Assembly: GCA_045106475.1 (NCBI GenBank)
Contig: JBGCEO010000011.1
Span: 67,559 to 131,558, forward strand
Direction of reading: 5' to 3'
From: Granulosicoccus sp045106475
Lineage (GTDB): Bacteria; Pseudomonadota; Gammaproteobacteria; Granulosicoccales; Granulosicoccaceae
Length of the DNA stretch: 64,000 bases
Positions within the stretch are counted from its first letter, which is position 1. Each line of letters opens with the position of its first letter. Shown in pieces: positions 25,954-34,626 of the stretch. The notes under the pieces are model-generated. The model worked only from the letters and a program-made list of their open reading frames with translations, was not told where the DNA came from and ran no database searches. The position numbers and the translations under genes are program-made.

Positions 25954-26444
25954 CTGTCTCTTCGAGCAAAGCGAGCCGCTGCCGTGATCAGTTCGTCCAC
26001 AGCGTCAAACAGAGCCTGCATATCGGTGTCCGAAACGCTAGGCGATCGCTGATAAGGTCCTGATTCCAACAATCGACCAAAACCACTGGAGAACAAGGGT
26101 TTGCCACAGACTCGATCCAGTATATCCAACCAGGCGTCGCCATGTAGCTTTGCCACCTCTTCTCGTGGCTGTGCATAGAGCAGCACTTGCCGAGTCAGGC
26201 GAGAGGTAGCCGCTAGCGTTTGCGCTACAGTGTCTTCACTGAGTTGCGTTCGCAGTCGCAATAATTCAGCTCTTGCCTCACGCCGCCATTGCATGGATTT
26301 GTAATGCCTGTAAGTGCGGAACAAACAGTACAACAAGAAAACAAACACTATCAGTAAAATCCACCAACCATAAGCGGGCAAAGCACTAACGGAAGGTGCC
26401 TGCACACCACGCAACTGGTCCAACAGGGTCTGCGTTTCGTTCAC
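25950..26444 (-). CDS. DUF4381 family membrane protein
   Basis: A 164-residue protein begun at a GTG in a 4-bp overlap with the preceding gene. One transmembrane helix (WWILLIVFVFLLYCLF, about 27-42) is followed by a helical cytoplasmic domain containing REEVAKLHGDAWLDILD. The sequence and its place between the DUF58 and batA genes match DUF4381 proteins of Bat operons. No catalytic motif is seen. It probably ties the VWA proteins to the rest of the complex. Confidence 0.82.
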   Translation of the reverse strand: MNETQTLLDQLRGVQAPSVSALPAYGWWILLIVFVFLLYCLFRTYRHYKSMQWRREARAELLRLRTQLSEDTVAQTLAATSRLTRQVLLYAQPREEVAKLHGDAWLDILDRVCGKPLFSSGFGRLLESGPYQRSPSVSDTDMQALFDAVDELITAAARFARRDR

Positions 26445-27433
26445 GAAGCTTGCACCGACTCTAAAGCACCCTGCTGAGTTCGTGACAACACATTCGATGC
26501 CGAATCAAGCAAAGACGTATCGGTAGATACGGTTGTATAAAAATGTCTGTTATGCGCAAACAGTTCTCTTAGCAAGGATTGCTGCGTTTGGAATTTTTTG
26601 CGATAACGCGTTTGTTCAGCGTTGCTTCCTACATTGAGCGTAAAGCGTTTTTTCTCGGCATCGTTACGCGCGAGCATAGGATACCGACCAGGCTTGGGTA
26701 AACTGTGATCGAGCGGGTCGCATATATGTACCGCCACAATATCCAGCGTTTGCAACACACTACCCAACGATGATTTAGCGCTCTCATCAAAGCCGTCAAA
26801 ATCACTGAGTATAACGACAGTACTTCCAGCATGCACACCATGGCGCAATCGGCTCAGACTTTTGGACAGCTGATCTTCACCAACTGTCGGGACTCGAAGT
26901 TGACTCTGATGAATCGCCCTGAATAAGCCCATGAGTCCTCGCCTACCTGCCTGAGGGCGTATTTCGCTATGCCAATCATCAGTAAAAACAAATCCGCCCA
27001 CGCGATCATGACTGGCTACAGCACACCAACCCAGTAATGCCGCCAGCCTGGCTGCCAAAACCGATTTATACATGCCGCGCGTACCAAAACGCATACTCGC
27101 TCTGAAATCCACCATTAACAGAACAGGACGTTCGCGCTCTTCCACAAACAATTTCGTATGGGCCTTTCCGGAACGGGCAGTTACCTTCCAGTCAATCATG
27201 CGTACATCATCGCCGGGTTGATACTCGCGCACCTCAGCGAAATCAAGACCGCGCCCGAGGCGTCGAGATACCGAACCACCGCTTAAGGGAGCTGCACTTT
27301 TTTTTCGAATTTGCCGCTGCAGGGCCTGGGCAGCGCCGCGCAATTTGACCAGCTCATCCAGTGAAGTGCTGGCAGGCGATACAAAGTCGAATCGATCAGA
27401 CGAAGTAGACCGCATTAACGACTTCCCATTCAC
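26441..27433 (-). CDS. DUF58 domain protein
   Basis: A 330-residue soluble protein. The conserved DUF58 block is present: GRGLDFAEVREYQPGDDVRMIDWKVTARSGKAHTKLFVEERERP (about residues 58-103). A VWA-like core follows (LLMVDFRASMRFG; VVILSDFDGFDE). The start is GTG in a GTGA overlap with moxR, or possibly the ATG at 27415. DUF58 proteins accompany MoxR ATPases in nearly every genome and are thought to be their immediate partners. Confidence 0.9.
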   Translation of the reverse strand: MNGKSLMRSTSSDRFDFVSPASTSLDELVKLRGAAQALQRQIRKKSAAPLSGGSVSRRLGRGLDFAEVREYQPGDDVRMIDWKVTARSGKAHTKLFVEERERPVLLMVDFRASMRFGTRGMYKSVLAARLAALLGWCAVASHDRVGGFVFTDDWHSEIRPQAGRRGLMGLFRAIHQSQLRVPTVGEDQLSKSLSRLRHGVHAGSTVVILSDFDGFDESAKSSLGSVLQTLDIVAVHICDPLDHSLPKPGRYPMLARNDAEKKRFTLNVGSNAEQTRYRKKFQTQQSLLRELFAHNRHFYTTVSTDTSLLDSASNVLSRTQQGALESVQAS

Positions 27434-28422
27434 GGCACTGCAATCAACCGTAGCAATCGTTCGATGACATCATCGGCACTAACAGCATCAGCCTCTGCCT
27501 CAAACGATAGCAACAAACGATGCCGAAGGACATCATGCACAACAGCCTGCACATCACCCGGGGAAACATAGTCCCTGCCCTCAAGCCATGCATGTGCTCT
27601 AGAGCAGGCGTCAAGACACAAAGTACCGCGCGGACTGGCGCCAAATTGCAGCCAACGTTCAAGTTCCTCGTCATGACGCGCAGGATTCCGGCTAGCGGTA
27701 ATGAGCCGCACGATGTAATCCTCAACATCATCACTCATGAAAACTTCCAGCACTTCACGCCTGGCTGCAAACAGTTCGTTCAGGCCAAACCGGGGGCCGG
27801 CTTTGTTAGTTTCGTCAGCTCCTTGAGCGCTTGCTGAGTCACTGGATGACAAAGCTTCCGAGCGCACCAGGCGGAGAATTTCTGCCTCATGGCGTGCATC
27901 CGGGTAATCTATTAAAACCTGCATCAGAAAACGATCAAGTTGCGCTTCTGGCAACGGGTAAGTACCTTCCTGCTCAATAGGATTTTGTGTAGCCATGACC
28001 ATAAAGGGCTTTGGCAACGCATAGGTTTCGTGGCCTACCGAAATTTGCTGCTCAGCCATAGCTTCAAGCAACGCTGACTGTACTTTGGCTGGTGCACGAT
28101 TCACTTCATCAGCAAGAATCAGATTATTGAACAACGGGCCTTTCTGGAAAACAAAAGTGCCATCAGCCGGACGATATACCTCCGTACCGGTCAAATCGGC
28201 GGGCAAAAGATCGGGGGTAAATTGTACGCGTTGGAAGTTAGCTTCAATGCGATCAGCCAGAGCCTTGATAGCACGAGTCTTGGCCAGACCCGGTGCACCT
28301 TCAACCAGTAAATGTCCATCGACCAATAAGGCAATCAACAGCCGATTAACCAACAAGGGCTGGCCTATTACTGATTCTTCTAACTGCTTTTTAAGTTCGT
28401 TAACAGAATTTAGCGCGCTCAA
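27430..28422 (-). CDS. MoxR-family AAA+ ATPase
   Basis: A 330-residue AAA+ ATPase. Walker A is GAPGLAKT (near residue 39), Walker B LILADEVNRAP, and sensor 1 lies in VMATQNPIEQEGTYPLPEAQ. The C-terminal lid includes ASPRGTLCLDACSRAHAWLEGRDYVSPGDV. MoxR proteins act as chaperone-like ATPases for VWA-containing complexes. The start is TTG at 28422 in a 4-bp overlap with the lipoprotein gene, consistent with translational coupling. Here the ATPase is third in its operon, not first as is common. Confidence 0.93.
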   Translation of the reverse strand: MSALNSVNELKKQLEESVIGQPLLVNRLLIALLVDGHLLVEGAPGLAKTRAIKALADRIEANFQRVQFTPDLLPADLTGTEVYRPADGTFVFQKGPLFNNLILADEVNRAPAKVQSALLEAMAEQQISVGHETYALPKPFMVMATQNPIEQEGTYPLPEAQLDRFLMQVLIDYPDARHEAEILRLVRSEALSSSDSASAQGADETNKAGPRFGLNELFAARREVLEVFMSDDVEDYIVRLITASRNPARHDEELERWLQFGASPRGTLCLDACSRAHAWLEGRDYVSPGDVQAVVHDVLRHRLLLSFEAEADAVSADDVIERLLRLIAVP

Positions 28423-29696
28423 GGAGTTACCACCGATACTCTTATGGTTATGGATTGATCATCTAAGGTAGCTGTCACATTAGCATCACCGATTGCGATT
28501 GGGCGAATCAAACCCGCATTGACACCGTCCTCCAACAAACTAATCGGCACTGTGGTCGTGGCCAGCGATTCTATGTTCCAGCTAACTTCATCTGTCACTT
28601 CATTGCCAGTGGTGAACGTGGAGCCAGTCGACACACGCAACCTGAAACCGGCCGTATTGTTTCGCGCAATCCTGAGTGGATTGTCGGTCGTGTTAAACGA
28701 CAATTGTTCAGACTCGTCGTTGTCAGCCGAACTGATAACCACCGTTTGAATATCAGCCAGATCACCGCAGCGGGCACTTAAAACGGCATTACCACTTGCA
28801 ACACCCGTCACTGTTCCCTTATCGGGCGCTTCATTACTAACCGTGGCGTTCGCAGTTCCTGATGTGATGCTCCAATCGACCGACTCAGTAATGGTAACCC
28901 TGCGTGTTCCAACCGCCGGTGTGGTGTCGGTTGCAGCTTCATCATTATAGGTACCGGTAACTATGAATGCTTGTGACTCGTTGACATCAACTCTAGCGGG
29001 GCTGGGCGATATATCCAATTCAGTCAATGTATCTTGAATTTCAATTGATGCAGGGGCTGTTGCAGTGATTGCTCCAACGCTTGCATCCAATATCACAGCG
29101 CCAAAATTGAGACCGGTGACAGTAGCTGTAGCATCTTCGTTAGTGTCTACCCTGGCATCGGTGGTATCACCAATCGACCATTGAACGCTTTGCAGATTCC
29201 TTAGCGTGCCGCCTTCGAACTGTCCAACCGCTGTATAGACCTGTGGCAAACATCGCTCTATGGAGGCGGGGCCTTCGATGAGCTCGATGGATTCCAGCAC
29301 TCTGTTTTGCACCTCCAGTGTATAGGGTATGAGTGTGACCAAATCTCCGATTTGAACAAATACACTCACCTCCCCGTCTTCCCGAGCAGTCAGTAGGCCA
29401 TTGGCATCGATACCCGCAACGTTTGTATCACTGACAAACCAGCGACGACCGGTTGCACTGAGCGCTATGCTCTCGCCATTGGCTCTAGCGCCCTGTACAG
29501 CGAATTGAATCTGCTCGGTGGTATTTAGAAATATCTCGTCACGAAAGTTGGCGGGAGGTGTAACACTTAATGCAGTGATTTGCAGATTACGAACCTCAAC
29601 TGCCTCTTCGAAAAGCTGTGATTCTCCCTCGCAGGCACTCAGTAATAAAACAAAAAGTGTCAGCACTAAACGGGCACTATTAGGAACAACCTTCAT
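28419..29696 (-). CDS. Lipoprotein with bacterial Ig-like (BIG2-type) domains
   Basis: A 425-residue lipoprotein; the signal ends with lipobox LLSAC (Cys22). The mature part has repeated beta-sandwich units of about 85-90 residues. Each has the BIG2-like pattern of an xIxVxPxxxxV start, a W-xI/V core (RRWFVSDTNVAGIDANG; VQWSIGDT; VDWSITSGTANATV) and a G-xA-V-T/S ending. Such proteins sit in the outer membrane or on the surface. The gene overlaps both neighbours by 4 bp, placing it firmly inside the MoxR/Bat operon, which is not usual. Function unknown. Confidence 0.8.
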   Translation of the reverse strand: MKVVPNSARLVLTLFVLLLSACEGESQLFEEAVEVRNLQITALSVTPPANFRDEIFLNTTEQIQFAVQGARANGESIALSATGRRWFVSDTNVAGIDANGLLTAREDGEVSVFVQIGDLVTLIPYTLEVQNRVLESIELIEGPASIERCLPQVYTAVGQFEGGTLRNLQSVQWSIGDTTDARVDTNEDATATVTGLNFGAVILDASVGAITATAPASIEIQDTLTELDISPSPARVDVNESQAFIVTGTYNDEAATDTTPAVGTRRVTITESVDWSITSGTANATVSNEAPDKGTVTGVASGNAVLSARCGDLADIQTVVISSADNDESEQLSFNTTDNPLRIARNNTAGFRLRVSTGSTFTTGNEVTDEVSWNIESLATTTVPISLLEDGVNAGLIRPIAIGDANVTATLDDQSITIRVSVVTP

Positions 29697-30226
29697 TTTG
29701 TGTTCACTCTAAGACCCAGTAAAAGCGCGTCGACACGCAACGGTTCATCGGCATTGTAATGTCGGTACTCAGCGCTGACTAACAGGTTGGGAAATCGCTG
29801 TAGTCTTTGCATCAGGCCAACGCTGATACGCGCGCCTCTAAAATCTTCATTGACTGAGGAGCCGGCCAGCGTCGCTGTGGGTAGCGAGTCCTGGTCGAGT
29901 GTGTAGTTAACATATCCCAATACAACGTAGCCCTGTATATCGTTGTTTGGCGGCGACTGCAGTCGAAGCGCTATTCCTTGTGCCTGCTCGATATCCAAGT
30001 CGAACCCGTCGGATTTGTCTGACGACAGTCCAGTGTCGGCAAATACTTCGACACCGATATTTGGCAATAGAAACGCCCCGACGCTGATGCTGCCAAATAC
30101 TGGAAAGAAATCCACTTCAGAGTGCTGGACACCGCCAGCAGCGAGCTGTATTTCGCCATAGAATCGACCATCTGCATGGACTAAAGGACAAACCAACACT
30201 AATACACACGCAATCAACCAGCGCAC
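29693..30226 (-). CDS. Small outer-membrane beta-barrel protein
   Basis: A 177-residue protein beginning with GTG (AGGAG lies just upstream on the coding strand). It has a signal peptide (to about LVHA-DG) and alternating strands such as RFYGEIQLAAGGVQ, PNIGVEVFADTGLS, QGYVVLGYVNYTL and ARISVGLMQRLQ, ending ALLLGLRVNTK. This fits an eight-strand OmpA/OmpW-like barrel. It is the first gene of the MoxR/Bat operon, and its stop overlaps the lipoprotein start. Confidence 0.7.
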   Translation of the reverse strand: MRWLIACVLVLVCPLVHADGRFYGEIQLAAGGVQHSEVDFFPVFGSISVGAFLLPNIGVEVFADTGLSSDKSDGFDLDIEQAQGIALRLQSPPNNDIQGYVVLGYVNYTLDQDSLPTATLAGSSVNEDFRGARISVGLMQRLQRFPNLLVSAEYRHYNADEPLRVDALLLGLRVNTK

Positions 30227-30277
30227 ACACTACTCCTGATGAGTAAAACTCGGGGAGATAGGAAGATAGCACTCAGA

Positions 30278-30297
30278 ACGCATATGCGTCATGTCAA
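30278..30297 (-). promoter_or_regulatory. Candidate promoter/operator of the MoxR/Bat operon
   Basis: On the minus strand TTGACA (30297-30292) is followed at once by the perfect 12-bp palindrome ACGCATATGCGT (30289-30278). A convincing -10 at normal spacing is not seen; the best match, TGCTAT (30271-30266), is 20 bp away. A dyad in a long spacer recalls MerR-type promoters, but this is only inference. Confidence 0.3.
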
Positions 30298-30313
30298 CGA
30301 CGTCACCTTCTAT

Positions 30314-31075
30314 CTATGGACACTCGGCGGCCGCATAAACCGGAGTCCGGGCACCCTCCTGTACCAGCACCACACACCCCTGATCTGCGGCAGGTCTGGG
30401 AATCCTGAAATGTAAGTTCCCGCTGCCACTCACCCTGCCCAGAGATGATACTTCCAGAACCACGTGATGATTAACAAGCGTTAAATCGCGATTTTCGCCA
30501 CCAGTAATCTGAGTTGTTGCCTGGTCCAGGTAACTGACCAGCCTAACTTCAAGTCCTTGTAATTTTTCCCTCTGCTCAGCCGTGCCGGAAATACTGACCT
30601 TCAGATCATCCGCGGCCTTGTCATCGTTCTCGATGGCGATCGTCAGTGCTTGATCTGACGTTACTGACAGCGCTTTCACTATTTGTCGCTTGTTTGAACC
30701 CACCGATGCGGTTCGACCATTGACCACTGCCTGCGGCGTATACACGCCCGGACGTCCAGCTAAATTGGCATGATTGTATTCTCGCTGACGCATCGAATAA
30801 TCGGATTTAGAGTAGGGATCCGTAAAACTACCGTCACTGCCGTGAACCAGACTGTTCCAATAGTCCACATGATATTCCAGCGCCATTAGATCTTCATGTG
30901 CGTTTAGTAGATCTCCCAGCAACCTGTCAGCAGGTGGACAGGACGAGCAACCATGCGACGTAAACAACTCAATCAGTTTCAGACTGCCTCCCTTGCCTTC
31001 AGCGCTAGCAAGCGTGGGTAGCACGGACAAACTGGCCGCCAACGTGGCTTTTTTTATCAGACCATGCAATTTCAT
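30314..31075 (-). CDS. DUF1223 family secreted protein
   Basis: A 253-residue protein with a signal peptide (LASA-EG). The DUF1223 hallmark LFTSHGCSSCPPADRLL (about 35-51) carries a Cys-x-x-Cys in a thioredoxin-like first half. EYHVDYWNSLVHGSDGSFTDPYS and GVYTPQAVVNG are further conserved blocks. The family is exported and possibly redox-active, with no established role. The gene follows the photolyase gene on the same strand with a 51-bp gap. Confidence 0.85.
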   Translation of the reverse strand: MKLHGLIKKATLAASLSVLPTLASAEGKGGSLKLIELFTSHGCSSCPPADRLLGDLLNAHEDLMALEYHVDYWNSLVHGSDGSFTDPYSKSDYSMRQREYNHANLAGRPGVYTPQAVVNGRTASVGSNKRQIVKALSVTSDQALTIAIENDDKAADDLKVSISGTAEQREKLQGLEVRLVSYLDQATTQITGGENRDLTLVNHHVVLEVSSLGRVSGSGNLHFRIPRPAADQGCVVLVQEGARTPVYAAAECP

Positions 31076-31126
31076 AGAAAACTCGTTGCCAGTATCTTAC
31101 GGTTGCTCTTTCAGTGGTTTCAGAAC

Positions 31127-32584
31127 CTATTTGGTTCCCTTCAGAGCCGAGAAAGCACTCAAAGCACGTTCCCGGCTAAACTTCAGATCGACTAGAGGAT
31201 CGGGATAATCGAAATTTTGGCGGGTTTCAGCATCAAGCTCCCAGGGTTTGTGTATGTACTTTGTGGGCGCGTTACGTAATTCCGGAACCCAACGTCGAAC
31301 ATAATCACCACTTTTATCAAATTTCTCACCCTGCAGCACGGGATTGAATACTCTGAAGTAAGGTGCAGCATCTGCGCCCGAACCAGCGGTCCACTGCCAC
31401 CCCATGGCATTACTGGCCACATCCGCATCCACCAGTGTATTTCGAAACCAGTTTTCACCAGATTGCCAGGGTATCAGCAGATTTTTTATCAAATAGGAAG
31501 CCACGATCATTCTCACCCGGTTGTGCATCCAGCCTATCGCGTAGAGTTCGCGCATACCCGCATCCACAATCGGTACACCTGTGCGTCCCTGCTGCCAGGC
31601 CAGCAAGTGCTTATCGGTATTTTTTGCCCATTTGAATCGCTTGAATCGCGCATCCAGTGGCTCCTCCAAGGTATGAGGGAAATGGTAGATCAGAGTGTAG
31701 GCAAATTCGCGCCAGACGATTTCTTTGGCATAGGTCAGTTCTCCATCACTCAAGTCGGACAACGCCCGACCGCCCAATAATCGCAACAATACCTGGCGTG
31801 GACTAATCTCGCCGAAGTGAAGGTGCGGTGACAGCATGGACGTGCCGGCCTTAGCCGGCAAATTCCGACCCTCATCATAATCATGCACTGTGGCCTTGCG
31901 AAACAGATCGAGTTTTTTGCGAGCCAGGCTCTCTCCGGCTTGCCAGTGAGACATCATGCTTTCACCCCACTCATGACCGGGCATCAGCTCTAGTGCGCTC
32001 AATTGAACGCAGCCGGCCTCGGCGCCTGGTTTCAACAGCTTAAGCACGCTCTTTTTTACTGCAGGTATTGCACGCGGCGATTTAGCAAGGGTTAGTTGCT
32101 CGGGTGCGGCGTCAATCTGCTTGGCCGCAGCTCGCCAGTAAGGCGAGTAAACACGATAGACAGTGCCGTCACCCTTCAGATTTTCCCAGGGCTCATGGAT
32201 GAGGCTTGCGTTAAACGTTCGTGGCTTGTAATCGGCCAGTGATGCCTTGATTGTAGTATCGCGCGCGATGGTAGCCGGATCATAACAACGATTCCAGAAC
32301 ACAGATTCACTACCCGTAACCTCAAGAATGTTCGTTAAAACGCTCAGGCTGCTGCCTTGGGCAAAATACAAATCCGTGCCTTTAGCGCGCAGTGAATCAG
32401 CCAATGCCTTGAGGCTGTGATGCAACCATGCCCGGCTCGCCTCTCCCAGGCTACTGACGGTCTGATCCAAAGGATCATCTATGAACACAGCAACCAGCTG
32501 ATCACATTGCTTGCACGCAGCACTAAAGGCCGGGTTGTCGGCGAGTCGCAAGTCTTGCCTAAACCACATGACGCCGACACTCAT
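31127..32584 (-). CDS. phrB: Deoxyribodipyrimidine photo-lyase
   Basis: A 485-residue class I photolyase/cryptochrome family enzyme. The N-terminal antenna domain starts VGVMWFRQDLRLADNPAF. The C-terminal FAD domain contains GRTGVPIVDAGMRELYAIGWMHNR and ASNAMGWQWTAGSGADAAPYFR. It uses blue light and FADH to split cyclobutane pyrimidine dimers. Its start overlaps the stop of the acetate kinase fusion gene by 4 bp (ATGA), an odd partnership. Length and motifs are normal for a CPD photolyase. Confidence 0.94.
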   Translation of the reverse strand: MSVGVMWFRQDLRLADNPAFSAACKQCDQLVAVFIDDPLDQTVSSLGEASRAWLHHSLKALADSLRAKGTDLYFAQGSSLSVLTNILEVTGSESVFWNRCYDPATIARDTTIKASLADYKPRTFNASLIHEPWENLKGDGTVYRVYSPYWRAAAKQIDAAPEQLTLAKSPRAIPAVKKSVLKLLKPGAEAGCVQLSALELMPGHEWGESMMSHWQAGESLARKKLDLFRKATVHDYDEGRNLPAKAGTSMLSPHLHFGEISPRQVLLRLLGGRALSDLSDGELTYAKEIVWREFAYTLIYHFPHTLEEPLDARFKRFKWAKNTDKHLLAWQQGRTGVPIVDAGMRELYAIGWMHNRVRMIVASYLIKNLLIPWQSGENWFRNTLVDADVASNAMGWQWTAGSGADAAPYFRVFNPVLQGEKFDKSGDYVRRWVPELRNAPTKYIHKPWELDAETRQNFDYPDPLVDLKFSRERALSAFSALKGTK

Positions 32585-34371
32585 GACATGGTTTTCCTGG
32601 ACAATGCGGCAGTGGCCGATTCCACTAACTGATAAGCATCGTCATCAACATCAATAGTTGACAAACTGCCCAGCGAGCCACGACCAAGCTCCGCGGCATT
32701 GGCCTCATCGGTATCTATGTGCATCTCAAGCGCATAGCTATCTTTCACCCGTATTAAAACATCACCGAATATCAGATCTCGCTCACCGCCAACGATGGCC
32801 ACCGATACCTCGTCTTTGTCGTTAACTGCAAAGCGCTTTGCATCATCTGGATGCATATGTATGTGTCTTCTAGCGCAGATAAGGCCCTCTTTCAAGGTTA
32901 CCTTTCCCAGTGGTCCTTCCAGGGTTATCGGAGCCGAGCCCTGTACCTTGCCCGAATCCCGCACCGGCGCATCAACGCCAAGCTTGAATTCATCAGTTCG
33001 AGAGATTTCAACCTGATCCACGTTGCGTAGTGGTCCTAATACTCTGACTCGATCGATACGATCACGCGGACCAATTAGATCGACGCATTCCTCACAGGCG
33101 TACTGACCCGGCTGCGACAATGGCTTGTACTGCGTTGGAGTAGCATCCGGTCCAAACAGGGCAGCGAAAGTCTCAGCAGTAAGATGACAATGTCGCCCGC
33201 TTACGGCAATGGGAATCTTAGGTGTTTGTTGCTGAGTAGCACTAACAACAAGCTGCATCGACTGTCTTGCAATCATCAACTCCTCATTGGTTTTCACGAC
33301 AATCGCCTCAACCCGGGAGCGCGGCGTCGTAATCAGGGCATATTCGTTGTCAGTCTGCACGCTTGCATCCCTGTTTCGGTCTTCATCCAGAACAACGCCC
33401 AGAAATTCCAGGCGCTGCAAGATTCGTCCACGCATGCTCGCACTGTTCTCACCAATCCCGCCTGTGAACACAATCGCATCGACGCCGCCCATCGCAGCTG
33501 CATAGGCACCGATGTATTTTCGCGCGCGATGAGCAAATACATTGATCGCCAATCGCGCACTGTCATCTCCGTCGGCAGCTGCACGTTCGATTTCTCGCAA
33601 ATCGTTCCCAAGGCCTGATAATCCCGCCAAACCGCTGCGATGGTTGAGTAACTCATCGAGCTCATCCACGTCATAACCTTCGCGAAGAAGACTCAATAAC
33701 ACGCCCGCATCAACATCTCCCGAGCGCGTACCCATGACCAATCCTTCCAGAGGAGTATTGCCCATGCTGGTTTCTGCAGAACGTCCGTACTCTACCGCAC
33801 AGGCACTGGCACCATTGCCCAGATGCAGGGTAACAATGCGCAGTTCGTCCAAAGGCCTTTGCAGAAATTCTGCAGCTATACCAGCGGCATACTCGTGTGA
33901 AATACCATGAAAGCCGTAGCGACGGATACCATGCTTTTTGGCCACTTGCTGGTCTATTGCGTAGCTGGTTGAACGACGCGGCATACGAGCATGAAATGCA
34001 GTATCGAACACAGCTATCTGCGGCACATCAGGTAACGCCTTGGTGACAGCCAGAATCGCTGCAAGACTAAAAGGGTTATGCATCGGCGCATCAGGGATGT
34101 GCCGTTCGATAGCGGCCAGCACGGTGTCGTTGAGGCGTTGAGGCGTAAAATAGTGAGCTCCACCATGCACTACTCGATGACCAACAATATCAATCTGATG
34201 ACCGTCAATCTCGGTCAGGATATCGATAATTGCCGCCTGATGTGTACCTGCCCGATCGTCCTGACTGGAACCAAGCCTTTCGCGCTTACCCGATAGCAGA
34301 AGTTGCTCTTTCGAATCCAGCAGTGCGTATTTGATACTGGATGAACCACAGTTAATGACCAGAGTATTCAT
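32581..34371 (-). CDS. Acetate kinase - PduL phosphotransacylase fusion
   Basis: One uninterrupted 596-residue frame from the ATG at 34371 (MNTLVINCGSSSIKYALLD). Residues 1 to about 372 are an acetate kinase: INCGSSSIK, HRVVHGG, FDTAFHARMP, HLGNGAS, GTRSGDVD, FTGGIGENS and TNEE. After a short linker, residues about 387-575 are a PduL-type phosphate acyltransferase. It has SGRHCHL (His394, His396), LSQPGQYACEE, VRVLGP, QVEIS (Glu455), RRHIHM (His503, His505) and EMHIDTDEANAA (His551), matching as I recall the two-zinc ligand set of PduL. The fusion would link acetyl-CoA, acetyl phosphate and acetate plus ATP in one chain. Confidence 0.92.
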   Translation of the reverse strand: MNTLVINCGSSSIKYALLDSKEQLLLSGKRERLGSSQDDRAGTHQAAIIDILTEIDGHQIDIVGHRVVHGGAHYFTPQRLNDTVLAAIERHIPDAPMHNPFSLAAILAVTKALPDVPQIAVFDTAFHARMPRRSTSYAIDQQVAKKHGIRRYGFHGISHEYAAGIAAEFLQRPLDELRIVTLHLGNGASACAVEYGRSAETSMGNTPLEGLVMGTRSGDVDAGVLLSLLREGYDVDELDELLNHRSGLAGLSGLGNDLREIERAAADGDDSARLAINVFAHRARKYIGAYAAAMGGVDAIVFTGGIGENSASMRGRILQRLEFLGVVLDEDRNRDASVQTDNEYALITTPRSRVEAIVVKTNEELMIARQSMQLVVSATQQQTPKIPIAVSGRHCHLTAETFAALFGPDATPTQYKPLSQPGQYACEECVDLIGPRDRIDRVRVLGPLRNVDQVEISRTDEFKLGVDAPVRDSGKVQGSAPITLEGPLGKVTLKEGLICARRHIHMHPDDAKRFAVNDKDEVSVAIVGGERDLIFGDVLIRVKDSYALEMHIDTDEANAAELGRGSLGSLSTIDVDDDAYQLVESATAALSRKTMS

Positions 34372-34626
34372 GGAGTGTGTCGTTGTCAGGCTAAGCCTGA
34401 TGTGAAGGAAAGGTATCCACAGCTTAACGGAACTCAAGACCTGAGCGAGTTATCGTCTTTAGTGTGACTAAATCGAACTGGCTCACAAACCTGACATTTG
34501 TTCACAACTCCACTTGGCGGGAGACCGACTACACTAATATGCATATCAAAAGTAACTGGACGGTTTAGCACCTTATTGCAGGATGGCTATGAGAGAGTCA
34601 AGAAACAACGTGGCTCCATCGAATCA

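Noticed and set aside
32581..34371. AckA-PduL joined by a frameshift artefact
   Set aside because: The frame is open throughout, both domains are complete, and a natural linker separates them.
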